Shown: positions 46,985 to 54,246 of the stretch, in pieces
Position numbering within the stretch: the first letter of the stretch is position 1
Layout: every line of letters begins with the position of its first letter
Origin: Mitsuokella sp. oral taxon 131 str. W9106
GTDB taxonomy: Bacteria > Bacillota > Negativicutes > Selenomonadales > Selenomonadaceae
NCBI RefSeq assembly: GCF_000469545.1
Contig: NZ_KI273065.1
Location: 150,159 to 214,158 of the forward strand
Direction of reading: 5' to 3'
DNA: 64,000 bases
Program-made: the position numbers and the translations under genes
The notes under the pieces: model-generated
The model's input: the letters and a program-made list of their open reading frames with translations, nothing else
What the model was told of the DNA's origin: nothing
The model's database searches: none

Positions 46985-48586
46985 TTAAATTCTCAAAGCA
47001 ACATATTTCCCCTCGGCATCCCAAACGAAATGTTCATCATTTGGGAGAACCTTGGGCATATTCCAAATAAGTTCGCTTCCGGCGATTAGACCGCGCTTTA
47101 CCAAAAGCTGCCGAAGCTCCTCCGATTCAAACCGTCGCTCGTCGATGCCGTCGTCCAATATCACGGAAATAACAGCGTCGGCAAAGGTTTGGATTTCGCT
47201 GCTTATGCTCGCCACCATAGCCCCCAACGTATCCAAGCGTTGATTGACTGATGCACGAATTACCTTTGCGTCAATATCGCCGCCATAGTGCATCAATACG
47301 CTTTGCAAGAGGAGCAAAGTCCACTCCTTGCCGTTTGGGAGTTCCGGCAACAGCGTATACCAATAGGAGTCAATATCCCGAAACACCACATGGTCGCCGG
47401 AGTCGTCAAAGAGTTTTCGGAAAGCGCCGCTCGTTTTTTGCAGCCATTCCTCATCGATGCCCATGCTGTCCTTCGTAATAAATACGCCCGGCTCATACAA
47501 AAGGAAAATCGGCTCGTCATAAACCTTCATTTGTTGCCGCAAGGAAGCGGTTTGTATCCCCAGCCCTTGCAGGTAATTTCCCAAATCCTCTTGACGAAAG
47601 AAACCCTGATGGTCATGGGCGTATTTTTTCATTATATCAAGTTTTGAAGCAATCTTTTCTTGATTTTGGGAAATATGCGTTTTATTGCAAAAGGTGTAAT
47701 GTTTTCCCTGATAGCCTTTTTTATCAAATAAATGCTCGGCTATATCAAAAATCTTGCGCTGGTCGGCCATGTCATTTTCATGGAGAAATAAGTCCATTTC
47801 TGCGCGCGCATATTCATACAGCTGGCTACAGGACACATAACCGGCATTCTTCGCCATAAGTTTCGTTAAAATGTCATCCATTTGGCGCGCGCCTTCTTCC
47901 CATTCGGAAAAAGAATCCTCGTGAATCAGGCGGTCGCCTATGGAAACGATTTTTGTGGACGCACGGACTATTTTGGCCACATTCCACTCTGACGAAGAAA
48001 GGGTACGAGCCAAATCGGTGACCGAAATGCCCTTGAGTTCGGATTGCAATACGACATCTTCCGCACGGAGACGAATCGCCTCATCAAGTGAATTTTGAGT
48101 ATTTCCCTTATCGACGGCGATAGCATTGCCATTGATTGCCTCGCGGGATTTATCTTTTTTGATGCCGTATATGACAATTTGCTCTTCAGAATAACCGCAA
48201 TATAAGCAAAATGACAAAATAATTTTCATCAACGCCGGGATGTCCCGATTTACATTTATCCAGTAGTTATTTGACAATCTGGCGCAATTCAATTTTTTGA
48301 TTTTGTTTTTTAAGAAAAACGGTTTACCGTTATTCGATGATGATAACGGCCTTTTGTACAAAACGGCAAGTGCCGGATTTTTGGCATTGATTTCATGCTC
48401 AACAACCGCCGCCAAAATCTTCGCCCATGTTTTTCCGGTTATAGTTGCGTCACCTATTGCAACATATGCCGGAATCGTTCGCATGAAGTCCTTGGGGTTT
48501 GTGAAATCAAAGCGAATCCACTCCGATGTATATCTGGCAGGGGCAATATTTAGTTTTCCCGGTTGAAAATCAGTGTTCTCGCTCAT
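46985..48586 (-). CDS. Unknown 533-residue protein, first gene of the BREX type 4 operon
   Basis: 533 residues, no membrane helix. The N-terminal 100 residues (TIPAYVAIGDATITGKTWAKILAAVVEHEI) look like a small alpha/beta module, and FLKNKIKKLN and NYWINVNRDIPALMKIIL continue it. The middle contains a helix-turn-helix-like stretch (GISVTDLARTLSSSEWNVAKIVR). Two further winged-helix-like segments are possible (HQGFFRQEDLGNYLQGLGI; DERRFESEELRQLLVKRG). I do not recognise the family. It ends 28 bases before brxP on the same strand, so it is very likely part of the system, perhaps as the DNA-recognition or regulatory subunit. The start has only a weak ribosome binding site. Confidence 0.75.
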   Translation of the reverse strand: MSENTDFQPGKLNIAPARYTSEWIRFDFTNPKDFMRTIPAYVAIGDATITGKTWAKILAAVVEHEINAKNPALAVLYKRPLSSSNNGKPFFLKNKIKKLNCARLSNNYWINVNRDIPALMKIILSFCLYCGYSEEQIVIYGIKKDKSREAINGNAIAVDKGNTQNSLDEAIRLRAEDVVLQSELKGISVTDLARTLSSSEWNVAKIVRASTKIVSIGDRLIHEDSFSEWEEGARQMDDILTKLMAKNAGYVSCSQLYEYARAEMDLFLHENDMADQRKIFDIAEHLFDKKGYQGKHYTFCNKTHISQNQEKIASKLDIMKKYAHDHQGFFRQEDLGNYLQGLGIQTASLRQQMKVYDEPIFLLYEPGVFITKDSMGIDEEWLQKTSGAFRKLFDDSGDHVVFRDIDSYWYTLLPELPNGKEWTLLLLQSVLMHYGGDIDAKVIRASVNQRLDTLGAMVASISSEIQTFADAVISVILDDGIDERRFESEELRQLLVKRGLIAGSELIWNMPKVLPNDEHFVWDAEGKYVALRI

Positions 48587-48660
48587 ATCAATTCACAACT
48601 TCAATCTCAAAACGCCACTTTGTTTCAATTTTGATCGCAAAAGCACACGACATATACCTT

Positions 48661-48690
48661 ATTATAACTCTATATAATTCTACACAAAAA
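48661..48690 (-). promoter_or_regulatory. Possible promoter of the BREX operon
   Basis: On the minus strand TTTTTG (48685-48690), an 18-bp spacer and a perfect TATAAT (48661-48666), 74 bases before the first gene. The -35 box is poor, so an activator or read-through from the XRE/ImmA operon is possible. Confidence 0.4.
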
Positions 48691-48725
48691 TTAAATTTCC
48701 TTCATTCCTACAAAATAATTTGTGA

Positions 48726-49207
48726 TTATTTTCCCAAAATCCGCCGTACAGTTTCCAAGCCGTCTTCCCGAGCCAAAGTCCCATAAGAGAACCGCTCGTC
48801 CTCCGTGACTTCCCGTCCGAACCAAGACGACGGTTTGAAATCGGCGGCATCGTCAACATTATCAAATTGACCTCGGCATAAGAAAATCCTGCAAGATGTT
48901 TCTCGTGGACATGAATTTCTGCCGTGCGCCCGTCCGGGAGCGGCAAGCGGTAACGGCGTTTTTCTATCATGCGCGTACTGGGCATGAGCCGCTGAGCAAG
49001 GCTCTCAAATTCCTGCTGGGAAATTTCCGTCTCCCATTCCTCGCGCACCAAGCCCGCTCCACGTTTTACCGTCAGCGTGAACTTGCCATCCCCGGTCTGC
49101 CGGATGCGTATCTCCGGTAGGAGGGACACATAGCCTTGACGGATAGCGTCGTATTCTGTAGGCAAAGGAGGGAGCGTGTCTATGAGGAATTGCCGTTCGA
49201 TTTCCAT
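48726..49207 (-). pseudogene. CYTH-domain phosphatase, frameshifted
   Basis: The start ATG (MEIERQFLIDTLPP) follows GGGAGG. The frame encodes most of a CYTH domain: the EIERQFL motif, EIRIRQTGDGKFTLTVKR, EEWETEI, EKRRYRLPL and FSYAEV. Directly after AEV (about 48870) the original reading is found in another frame: QFDNVDDAADFKPSSWFGRE and on through VTEDERFSYGTLA to a TAA at 48726-48728, which is the normal CYTH C-terminus. One missing base explains the shift. In the existing frame translation runs on to 48680 with unrelated residues. CYTH enzymes hydrolyse inorganic triphosphate or related molecules; this copy should be inactive or impaired. Confidence 0.85.
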
Positions 49208-49218
49208 GATGCCTCCCG

Positions 49219-49776
49219 TCAGCAATCCCACTCGTCATAACCCGGCTCACAGGATAAGTGCTTGAAGAAGCAAGCATCAGCCGAATCGGGGATATACAAA
49301 TTCGCTCCCATGCGGTTCATTTCCTGCATCTTTATAAGCACCAAATTGTGGTCTACACCGAAAAGGCCGCCCATCTTGTAGGTCGTATAGCCATTTTCAT
49401 AGGCCTCGAGCACATCTTCGTCGGAAATCAAAATGTGGATTGCGATGATGTTGGCCTCGTTTTCCGTTTGATTTTTCATGTTGAACATTCTGCCCATTTC
49501 GTTAAAGCCCTTGGAAGCCGCTATCTCCCGATGTAGCGTGTCGTGTCCCACCTCATGCGCCACCACCGTTCGGAGGAGCGCGCCGTGCAATTGGTCATTG
49601 AGAAGAATAAACCTTTGCCTCACTTGGTAAGTGTACACGCCCAGCACATTGCCGAATCCTGGGTAGAAATTCACTTTGATTCCGAGCCGCTGGGCGAACT
49701 TGACCATATTCCATGTGCTGCCGCCTAAATTGACGAGTTGCCTTGCCTTCTGATGAAGCACGTTTGCATTCATCAT
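49219..49776 (-). CDS. ImmA/IrrE-family metallopeptidase
   Basis: About 185 residues from the ATG pair at 49776/49773, with AGGAGG just upstream. The zinc site HEVGH lies in TVVAHEVGHDTLHREI, and the second part ENEANIIAIHILISDED supplies the third ligand region; both are typical of ImmA. Such proteases cleave the XRE repressor of mobile elements and so turn on element genes. The matching XRE gene lies directly upstream in the same operon (about 15 bases apart). Together they probably control nearby genes, possibly including the BREX operon downstream. Confidence 0.88.
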   Translation of the reverse strand: MMNANVLHQKARQLVNLGGSTWNMVKFAQRLGIKVNFYPGFGNVLGVYTYQVRQRFILLNDQLHGALLRTVVAHEVGHDTLHREIAASKGFNEMGRMFNMKNQTENEANIIAIHILISDEDVLEAYENGYTTYKMGGLFGVDHNLVLIKMQEMNRMGANLYIPDSADACFFKHLSCEPGYDEWDC

Positions 49777-49790
49777 ATGTCCTCCTGAAA

Positions 49791-50195
49791 TCAAAGATAT
49801 TTCTTAAGTGTGTATTTCTTTGCCTCTTTCTTGGCTTCCCAATACGCCGCTTGAATCGCCTGCATGACGGCATCCTTATCGTCCTCGGAAATATCGCCGC
49901 CGGCGAACATTCCTTTGACGTTTTCCACCAAAGCGGCGGCTTGCCGCCGACCGCGGCTGCCATACGCATCTGCGGCGGCATCCAGGAAAATCTCATCGTT
50001 GCTGTAGAGATACTCCACGTCAACGTCAAAGAATTTCGCCAATTTCGCGTAGCCTTTGCGGTTACGCGGATGGCGCTGGCCGCTTTCATAGGACAGATAT
50101 GTGCCGCGGGTAACACGGATGGCATCGGCGACCTCCTGCTGCGACAAATGCCGCGCCCCGCGCAATTTCTTGAGTTTTTCACCCAAACCGCTCAT
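49791..50195 (-). CDS. XRE-family repressor
   Basis: 134 residues from ATG (MSGLGEKLKKLRGARHLSQQ), with GGAAGGAG upstream; the frame is open further but the consensus promoter lies within that stretch, so a longer form is excluded. The N-terminal HTH_3 domain (about 5-60) reads LSQQEVADAIRVTRGTYLSYESGQRHP; a helical C-terminal region (EDDKDAVMQAIQAAYWEAKK) is likely to dimerise or be the ImmA target. Its promoter contains a CTGTC-TGT-GACAG palindrome suited for autorepression. Confidence 0.9.
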   Translation of the reverse strand: MSGLGEKLKKLRGARHLSQQEVADAIRVTRGTYLSYESGQRHPRNRKGYAKLAKFFDVDVEYLYSNDEIFLDAAADAYGSRGRRQAAALVENVKGMFAGGDISEDDKDAVMQAIQAAYWEAKKEAKKYTLKKYL

Positions 50196-50242
50196 GAAAA
50201 ATACTCCTTCCGTGCCTGATAATGTAAGTGGAAGAAATCTCC

Positions 50243-50287
50243 CTGTCTGTGACAGATAATTATACATACTTAAAACAAAAATGTCAA
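50243..50287 (-). promoter_or_regulatory. Consensus promoter and palindromic operator of the XRE/ImmA operon
   Basis: On the minus strand TTGACA (50282-50287), a 17-bp spacer and TATAAT (50259-50264), both perfect. The perfect inverted repeat CTGTC-TGT-GACAG (50243-50255) sits at the expected transcription start, where repressor binding would block initiation. Confidence 0.85.
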
Positions 50288-50475
50288 CATTTCCTTCACA
50301 AAAATTTTCAAGTGCCGTGAAATGCCATCAAAACAAGACTTGCAATTTTGGAAGCAGAACAGACATGGGTCCTTGCCCTTTTACGCTCTTAGTTCCTTGA
50401 TATTAAAGGGATAATCTTATCTCGATACGCAGAAGCCTTGATTTTACTGGCCGGAAAATTTTCTGTAATTTGTCC

Positions 50476-50504
50476 TTGACAAACTAATACACTTTCTCTA
50501 TAAT
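50476..50504 (+). promoter_or_regulatory. Consensus promoter of the Com-like gene
   Basis: TTGACA (50476-50481), a 17-bp spacer and TATAAT (50499-50504). The stretch between this promoter and the divergent XRE promoter (about 190 bases) shows no other gene. Confidence 0.85.
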
Positions 50505-50565
50505 TATAATTGAACATCAATTAAACATTTTATTTTGCCAATTGGCTTAGTTAGGAGGATGCGGA

Positions 50566-50760
50566 TTGGACTGCCAACCGAATGTAGGACGAAGTTATGT
50601 AAGCATGGAGCGGCTCAGATGCCCCGTTTGCGGAAGGCGAGCGGCGGACATTGATGCCAGAGGCAATGTGGAACTGGAACTCAAGTGTCCCCACTGCCAC
50701 AAGCTGGCGAAATTCAAATATGCAGGACGGCGCGCCTTGACCATGAGGCCGGCAGTCTGA
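50566..50760 (+). CDS. Com-like small zinc-finger protein
   Basis: 64 residues, TTG start seven bases after AGGAGG. LRCPVCGRRAADIDARG and LKCPHCHKLAKFKY give a four-cysteine zinc finger like that of the phage Mu Com translational activator, a family often placed just ahead of a DNA-modification gene. Here the gene is followed by a GAGTTT...TGCGCC-TT-GGCGCA...AAACTC hairpin (about 50832-50862) and then by the IS3 element; no methylase follows. A +1 frame continues with sensible-looking residues (SEHIDQHTEQRSRNELPNGR) to 50833, which may be a lost extension or partner start. Confidence 0.65.
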   Translation: MDCQPNVGRSYVSMERLRCPVCGRRAADIDARGNVELELKCPHCHKLAKFKYAGRRALTMRPAV

Positions 50761-51002
50761 ACATATCGACCAACATACCGAGCAACGGAGCCGAAACGAG
50801 CTACCAAATGGCCGGATGATGGTAAAGCGGTGAGTTTTTTGCGCCTTGGCGCATGGAAACTCATATTCCCGTAAGGGTGCTTTATCCTCATCTGCACTAG
50901 TCAACAAAAACTGGACACAAAAATTTAAAAATTATCCACGGAATCTTGAATATCATACAGCTCCATCGAAGATACGGTACTCAGAATACCGATAGCAACC
51001 TT

Positions 51003-52088
51003 TCAGACGTTACCTGCGATGGTCTGGACATCATGTTCTCGCTTGGGCGCAAACCGTTCCCGATACTGCTTCGGCGTAAGGTATCCAAGCGTGTATGCTG
51101 GGCGTTCTTCGTTAAAGAATCGTATGTAATCGGATACCTGTTCCGGGACGTTCTCCGGTGAGGTAATATGGAAATCCGTAAAGAGTTCGGTCTTGATCCA
51201 GCCGTTGATAGACTCCATAGCAGCATTGTCGGTTGGTGTGCCGGCTCTGGACATTGACCTTGTAATGTTGTACATGGGCAAGAGTTCGTTGTAGCTCTTG
51301 GATGCATAGACAGAACCTTGATCGCTGTGCAGAATAAGTTTCTGTTCCAGATACTGTTTCTTGAATGCAAGCACATCCTGCAAGCCGTCGAGATAGGTCA
51401 TGCGGTCGCCGCGCCTGGATGAAAGTGCGTGAGCTATGAGTTCGTCATTCCACAGATCCATGTATAGCGTGAGCTCGTAGTATGTGCCCTTCACATAAAA
51501 GGCGGCCATATCACTCACCACGCACTCCATCGGACCTTTGATGCGTACTCCTGCGAGCAGCAGGTTCGGATAGGTTCTCAATGGATCTCCTAGCTTCTTG
51601 TACCTGTAGTGTTTGGAAACACTCTTGATCCCTGCAATCTTGCAGCATTTATGGGCATAAGGATCGGAAAAGAGGATTCCCTTATCTAGCCGGATTTTGG
51701 CATTCAGCCAGCGGTAGCCGTGGGAGGGAAAACGGTTATGGTATTCCTGAAACAATGCAATGCTCTGCACAAGCCGTTTTTTCTGCTGAGACAGATGTTG
51801 CACACTCTTTTTCCAATGGTAGAAGCTGCTGCGCGGGATGTCGATTCTTTTGCAGAGCAGCTGGACGGGGAATTGACCGGAAAGTTCCATGACTACTTGG
51901 TACTCTTCCTGCCGATAGGAATGAACGTCTTGTGTGCACCAACTCCTTCCACCAGATAGCCTTTTTTTAAGCGTGCCTCTGTAATCTTTGCCATCGCAAG
52001 AGCATCGATCAGTTCTTCTTTCGTCATGGATTGGAGATCTTCCAGCCCTGTTGGAGTCGGTGCGGATTTTGTTTTGGCAAGCCCGCAA
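51003..52088 (-). CDS. IS3-family transposase OrfB (DDE catalytic part)
   Basis: The frame is open from 52088; translation proper is expected by -1 frameshift from orfA at about 51962-51968, so the first about 40 codons listed are probably not used. HTH_21-like part LCKRIDIPRSSFYHWKK is followed by the integrase core: ECVVSDMAAFYV (D), LILHSDQGSVYAS (D) and PTDNAAMESINGWIKTEL (E), then FFNEERPAYTLGYLTPKQYRERF. It cuts and joins DNA ends as the OrfAB fusion. No internal stop is seen. Confidence 0.92.
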   Translation of the reverse strand: MRACQNKIRTDSNRAGRSPIHDERRTDRCSCDGKDYRGTLKKRLSGGRSWCTQDVHSYRQEEYQVVMELSGQFPVQLLCKRIDIPRSSFYHWKKSVQHLSQQKKRLVQSIALFQEYHNRFPSHGYRWLNAKIRLDKGILFSDPYAHKCCKIAGIKSVSKHYRYKKLGDPLRTYPNLLLAGVRIKGPMECVVSDMAAFYVKGTYYELTLYMDLWNDELIAHALSSRRGDRMTYLDGLQDVLAFKKQYLEQKLILHSDQGSVYASKSYNELLPMYNITRSMSRAGTPTDNAAMESINGWIKTELFTDFHITSPENVPEQVSDYIRFFNEERPAYTLGYLTPKQYRERFAPKREHDVQTIAGNV

Positions 52089-52261
52089 ATACGCTTGGTT
52101 CCCTTTCGCGGCGGGATATGGTTGACATCGCGGTACAGCCGCATATAATCGCGTGCGGTCTGCTCGCTGATCTCGTATTCTTCCGCTGCTTCATACCTTG
52201 TGAGTTCACCGTCATAAATCCGGCGGCCTATGATGAGCCGTTGCGCCTTGGTGTACTTCAT
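51893..52261 (-). CDS. IS3-family transposase OrfA
   Basis: 122 residues. The N-terminal HTH (RLIIGRRIYDGELTRYEAAEEYEISEQTARDYMRLYR in its two helices) binds the IS ends; a leucine-containing C-terminal helix (MTKEELIDALAMAKITEARLKK) follows. In TTA AAA AAA GGC (about 51960-51970, minus strand) an A-AAA-AAA slippery heptamer lets ribosomes slip -1 into orfB. Ribosomes that do not slip end at 51893. Confidence 0.9.
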   Translation of the reverse strand: MKYTKAQRLIIGRRIYDGELTRYEAAEEYEISEQTARDYMRLYRDVNHIPPRKGTKRICGLAKTKSAPTPTGLEDLQSMTKEELIDALAMAKITEARLKKGYLVEGVGAHKTFIPIGRKSTK

Positions 52262-52408
52262 GTGATAACCTCCTGCCTACATCGGGAGATAAGCTGTCCA
52301 CTGCTTGTTATCCTGTGCACAGAATACCGCAAGCAGTGTCCATTTTCTACCCCCTCTGTGTCCAGTTTTAGTTTACCACTTCAATACAAATTAACGATAG
52401 CCTTCTCA

Positions 52409-52456
52409 GGGGTGTCGCTTGACGCCAAGGGGTGTCGGCTTTGAAGAGGGGTGTCG
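52409..52456 (+). repeat. Three direct GGGGTGTCG repeats
   Basis: GGGGTGTCG at 52409-52417, 52429-52437 and 52448-52456, spaced 20 and 19 bases, i.e. on one face of the helix. They lie just upstream of the zinc-ribbon pseudogene and next to the IS end; they may be binding sites for a regulator of that gene. Confidence 0.6.
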
Positions 52457-52495
52457 GTTAGACTTGGCATTTCATAGAGGAGTGATACTCAAATT

Positions 52496-53751
52496 ATGGC
52501 ATTTGATTTTGAAACACATGGATCACAAATATCACAAGACGTTCTAATCCGCTGTGAAAATTGTGGATGTGAGTTCTTTATAAGTACAGATGAAATAGAG
52601 CGCGATGAAGGTTATGAAAATGCCCCTATGGGGACACGAATAAATTATAGGTTCTATGCTGATTGTTCATGTCCGGAGTGTGGAAACAATATATCTTTTC
52701 AGCAAGATGTATCTGAGTATCCAGAGGGTGCCATAGAAAACGTGTATTATCCAGAATGCTTTGGAGCCGAAATTCTTAACTCACCTGACATCGAAATCCC
52801 AATCTACGACGATGAAATATATGTCTCAGATGATCCTTTGTATTCGAGACAACTTGTTGCAGAACCCAAAGTCTTAAATATCAAGGGAAAATTAGCTATT
52901 GATATCGTTGATGGCGATGCACATATTGGAGATCAACTATACCTTCCCAATAAGCGGACAACAATCTTGCTGAATCCGGCACAGAGACTTCTTTCAATCC
53001 TTATTGACGAAACAGGTTCTATCCATTTTGAGGAAAATCGGGCGGTCTTTGCAGAAGAAATCGGGCGGTCTTTGCAGAAGTATTGCAAAAAAATCCAAAG
53101 ATTGGAGCAATGCGTTTACTTGGAAAAGTTGCTGAAGCAGTTATCGTAAGGAATTGTACCGATAACACACAACTAAATCGCGCATGGCTTTCTAAAGCAA
53201 GAAAGAATCGAACCACGCAAAGATTTGCTGATTCGTTTAAAGCCATTGGTATTGGGCTACATTCAACAAAAAGAAGATATCCAAGAAAATATAGCCCGTC
53301 AGATCCACAAAGAGATGTCATATGGATAAACGATGGAGGTGAATGCGCATTAGTTGCAGGTAGTCAAGCTACAGCAGGAACGATTGCAGGTCTTCAGATA
53401 AAAGTTAGCGGGAATGGCTTAAATTACATAAGGAAATCATTAGCGGACTTGCGATATGAAGTTCCTCTTGTCTATTTTCCTATGAATAATGATTTTGAAA
53501 AAGTTCTTGACCGAGTAAATAAAATGGGTTTGGTTGTAGAGCCAGGACTGGATTTTATAAATGTAAGAGAAATTGACGAGGATGCATTTTTTGAAGTCCG
53601 GGAGTACTATCCGTTATTGCTAAGTTTATTCACAGGAAGGCTTACTGGGGACGACTTCGTTAGAGAGGCATCAGGGATGAAAACTTTGCGGAATGGAATA
53701 TTGGCAGCCACCATGTTTCTACCAAAGTCAGATATAAGAATTATACATTAA
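52496..53751 (+). pseudogene. Zinc-ribbon protein with nuclease-like C-terminus, broken by a tandem duplication
   Basis: Two open frames, 52496-53149 and about 53083-53751, overlap. Removing one copy of the 23-bp tandem repeat at 53035-53080 joins them without a stop: the junction then reads FEENRAVFAEVLQKNPKIGA and the whole gene would encode about 410 residues. The N-terminal part has two cysteine pairs (CENCGCEF, CSCPECGN). The C-terminal part (GKVAEAVIVRNC, then AGLQIKVSGNGLNYIRKS and VPLVYFPMNND) has a QxK element of the kind found in PD-(D/E)XK nucleases, but I do not recognise the family. It is A+T-rich and starts after GAGGAG. As it stands the gene yields a truncated 217-residue protein. 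Confidence 0.75.
53035..53080 (+). repeat. 23-bp perfect tandem duplication
   Basis: The 23 bases at 53035-53057 (beginning AAATCGGGCGG) are repeated without change at 53058-53080. Because 23 is not a multiple of three, the second copy shifts the reading frame of the gene it lies in. Confidence 0.95.
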
Positions 53752-53793
53752 AAAATCCTCACTATTGGAAAGATCCAGTAGTGAGAATTTTTC

Positions 53794-54156
53794 TTATGCC
53801 CGGATTTCCGCTGTCATGCCACTTGAGATGTGGCTCCCAAACACCCAGACCTCCGCACATTTGCTCATCAGCGCGTTCCCGAAGAAAAGTCCAAGCTCGC
53901 GCTCAGCGGGATCACTGTCATCGAGAAACTGCGGAAACAAGAGATGCGGCGCGACCGGGATACATCCAGAGTCGACCGCGAATCGGCAGTACCGTCTTGC
54001 CGCCATCACGTTGCTGGGAATATCTCCCGCATAGGGCGAGCAGATATAGACAATGGGCCGGAAGGCGTGGAGAGATTTCTTTTCTTCCAGCGCAATCTGG
54101 TAAAGTGCATCATAGCATGTCGGGTCCGGATAGCCTTCACTGTTTCTGTAATCCAA
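53794..54156 (-). CDS. DUF4406-like phage protein, possibly cut short
   Basis: 120 residues from TTG, about nine bases after AAAGGAGG; the open frame upstream of it belongs to a terminator hairpin. RPIVYICSPYAGDIPSNVMAARRYCRFAV, IPVAPHLLFPQFLDD and ELGLFFGNALMSKCAEVWVFG match the nucleoside-deoxyribosyltransferase-like DUF4406 proteins of phages. It ends at SSGMTAEIRA, where relatives usually have about 15-20 more residues, so the 3' end may have been lost at the junction with the zinc-ribbon pseudogene. It is convergent with that gene and follows polA in the phage module. Confidence 0.65.
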   Translation of the reverse strand: MDYRNSEGYPDPTCYDALYQIALEEKKSLHAFRPIVYICSPYAGDIPSNVMAARRYCRFAVDSGCIPVAPHLLFPQFLDDSDPAERELGLFFGNALMSKCAEVWVFGSHISSGMTAEIRA

Positions 54157-54186
54157 AACCGGTATCCTCCTTTCCGGCAGGAAATC

Positions 54187-54234
54187 AAAAAAGCAGCCTG
54201 CCTCACTTTCCACTGGAGGTGACAGGCTGCTTTT
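54187..54234. terminator. Hairpin terminator after the phage polymerase
   Basis: AAGCAGCCTG pairs with CAGGCTGCTT around a 22-base loop, flanked by six A residues on the left and four T residues on the right. On the minus strand it follows the polymerase stop by 12 bases and ends in a T-run. Confidence 0.7.
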
Positions 54235-54246
54235 GACGAAGCAAAC

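Larger units (their letters stand above)
50899..52376 (-). mobile_element. IS3-family insertion sequence, complete
   Basis: About 1478 bp. The ends share the inverted repeat (A)GTCAACAAAAACTGGACAC on the left and GTAAACTAAAACTGGACAC on the right. CACT occurs on both sides (50895-50898 and 52377-52380) and may be the target duplication. It carries overlapping orfA and orfB with a slippery A-run, and all DDE residues are present, so it looks active. It sits between the Com-like gene and the zinc-ribbon pseudogene. Confidence 0.88.
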
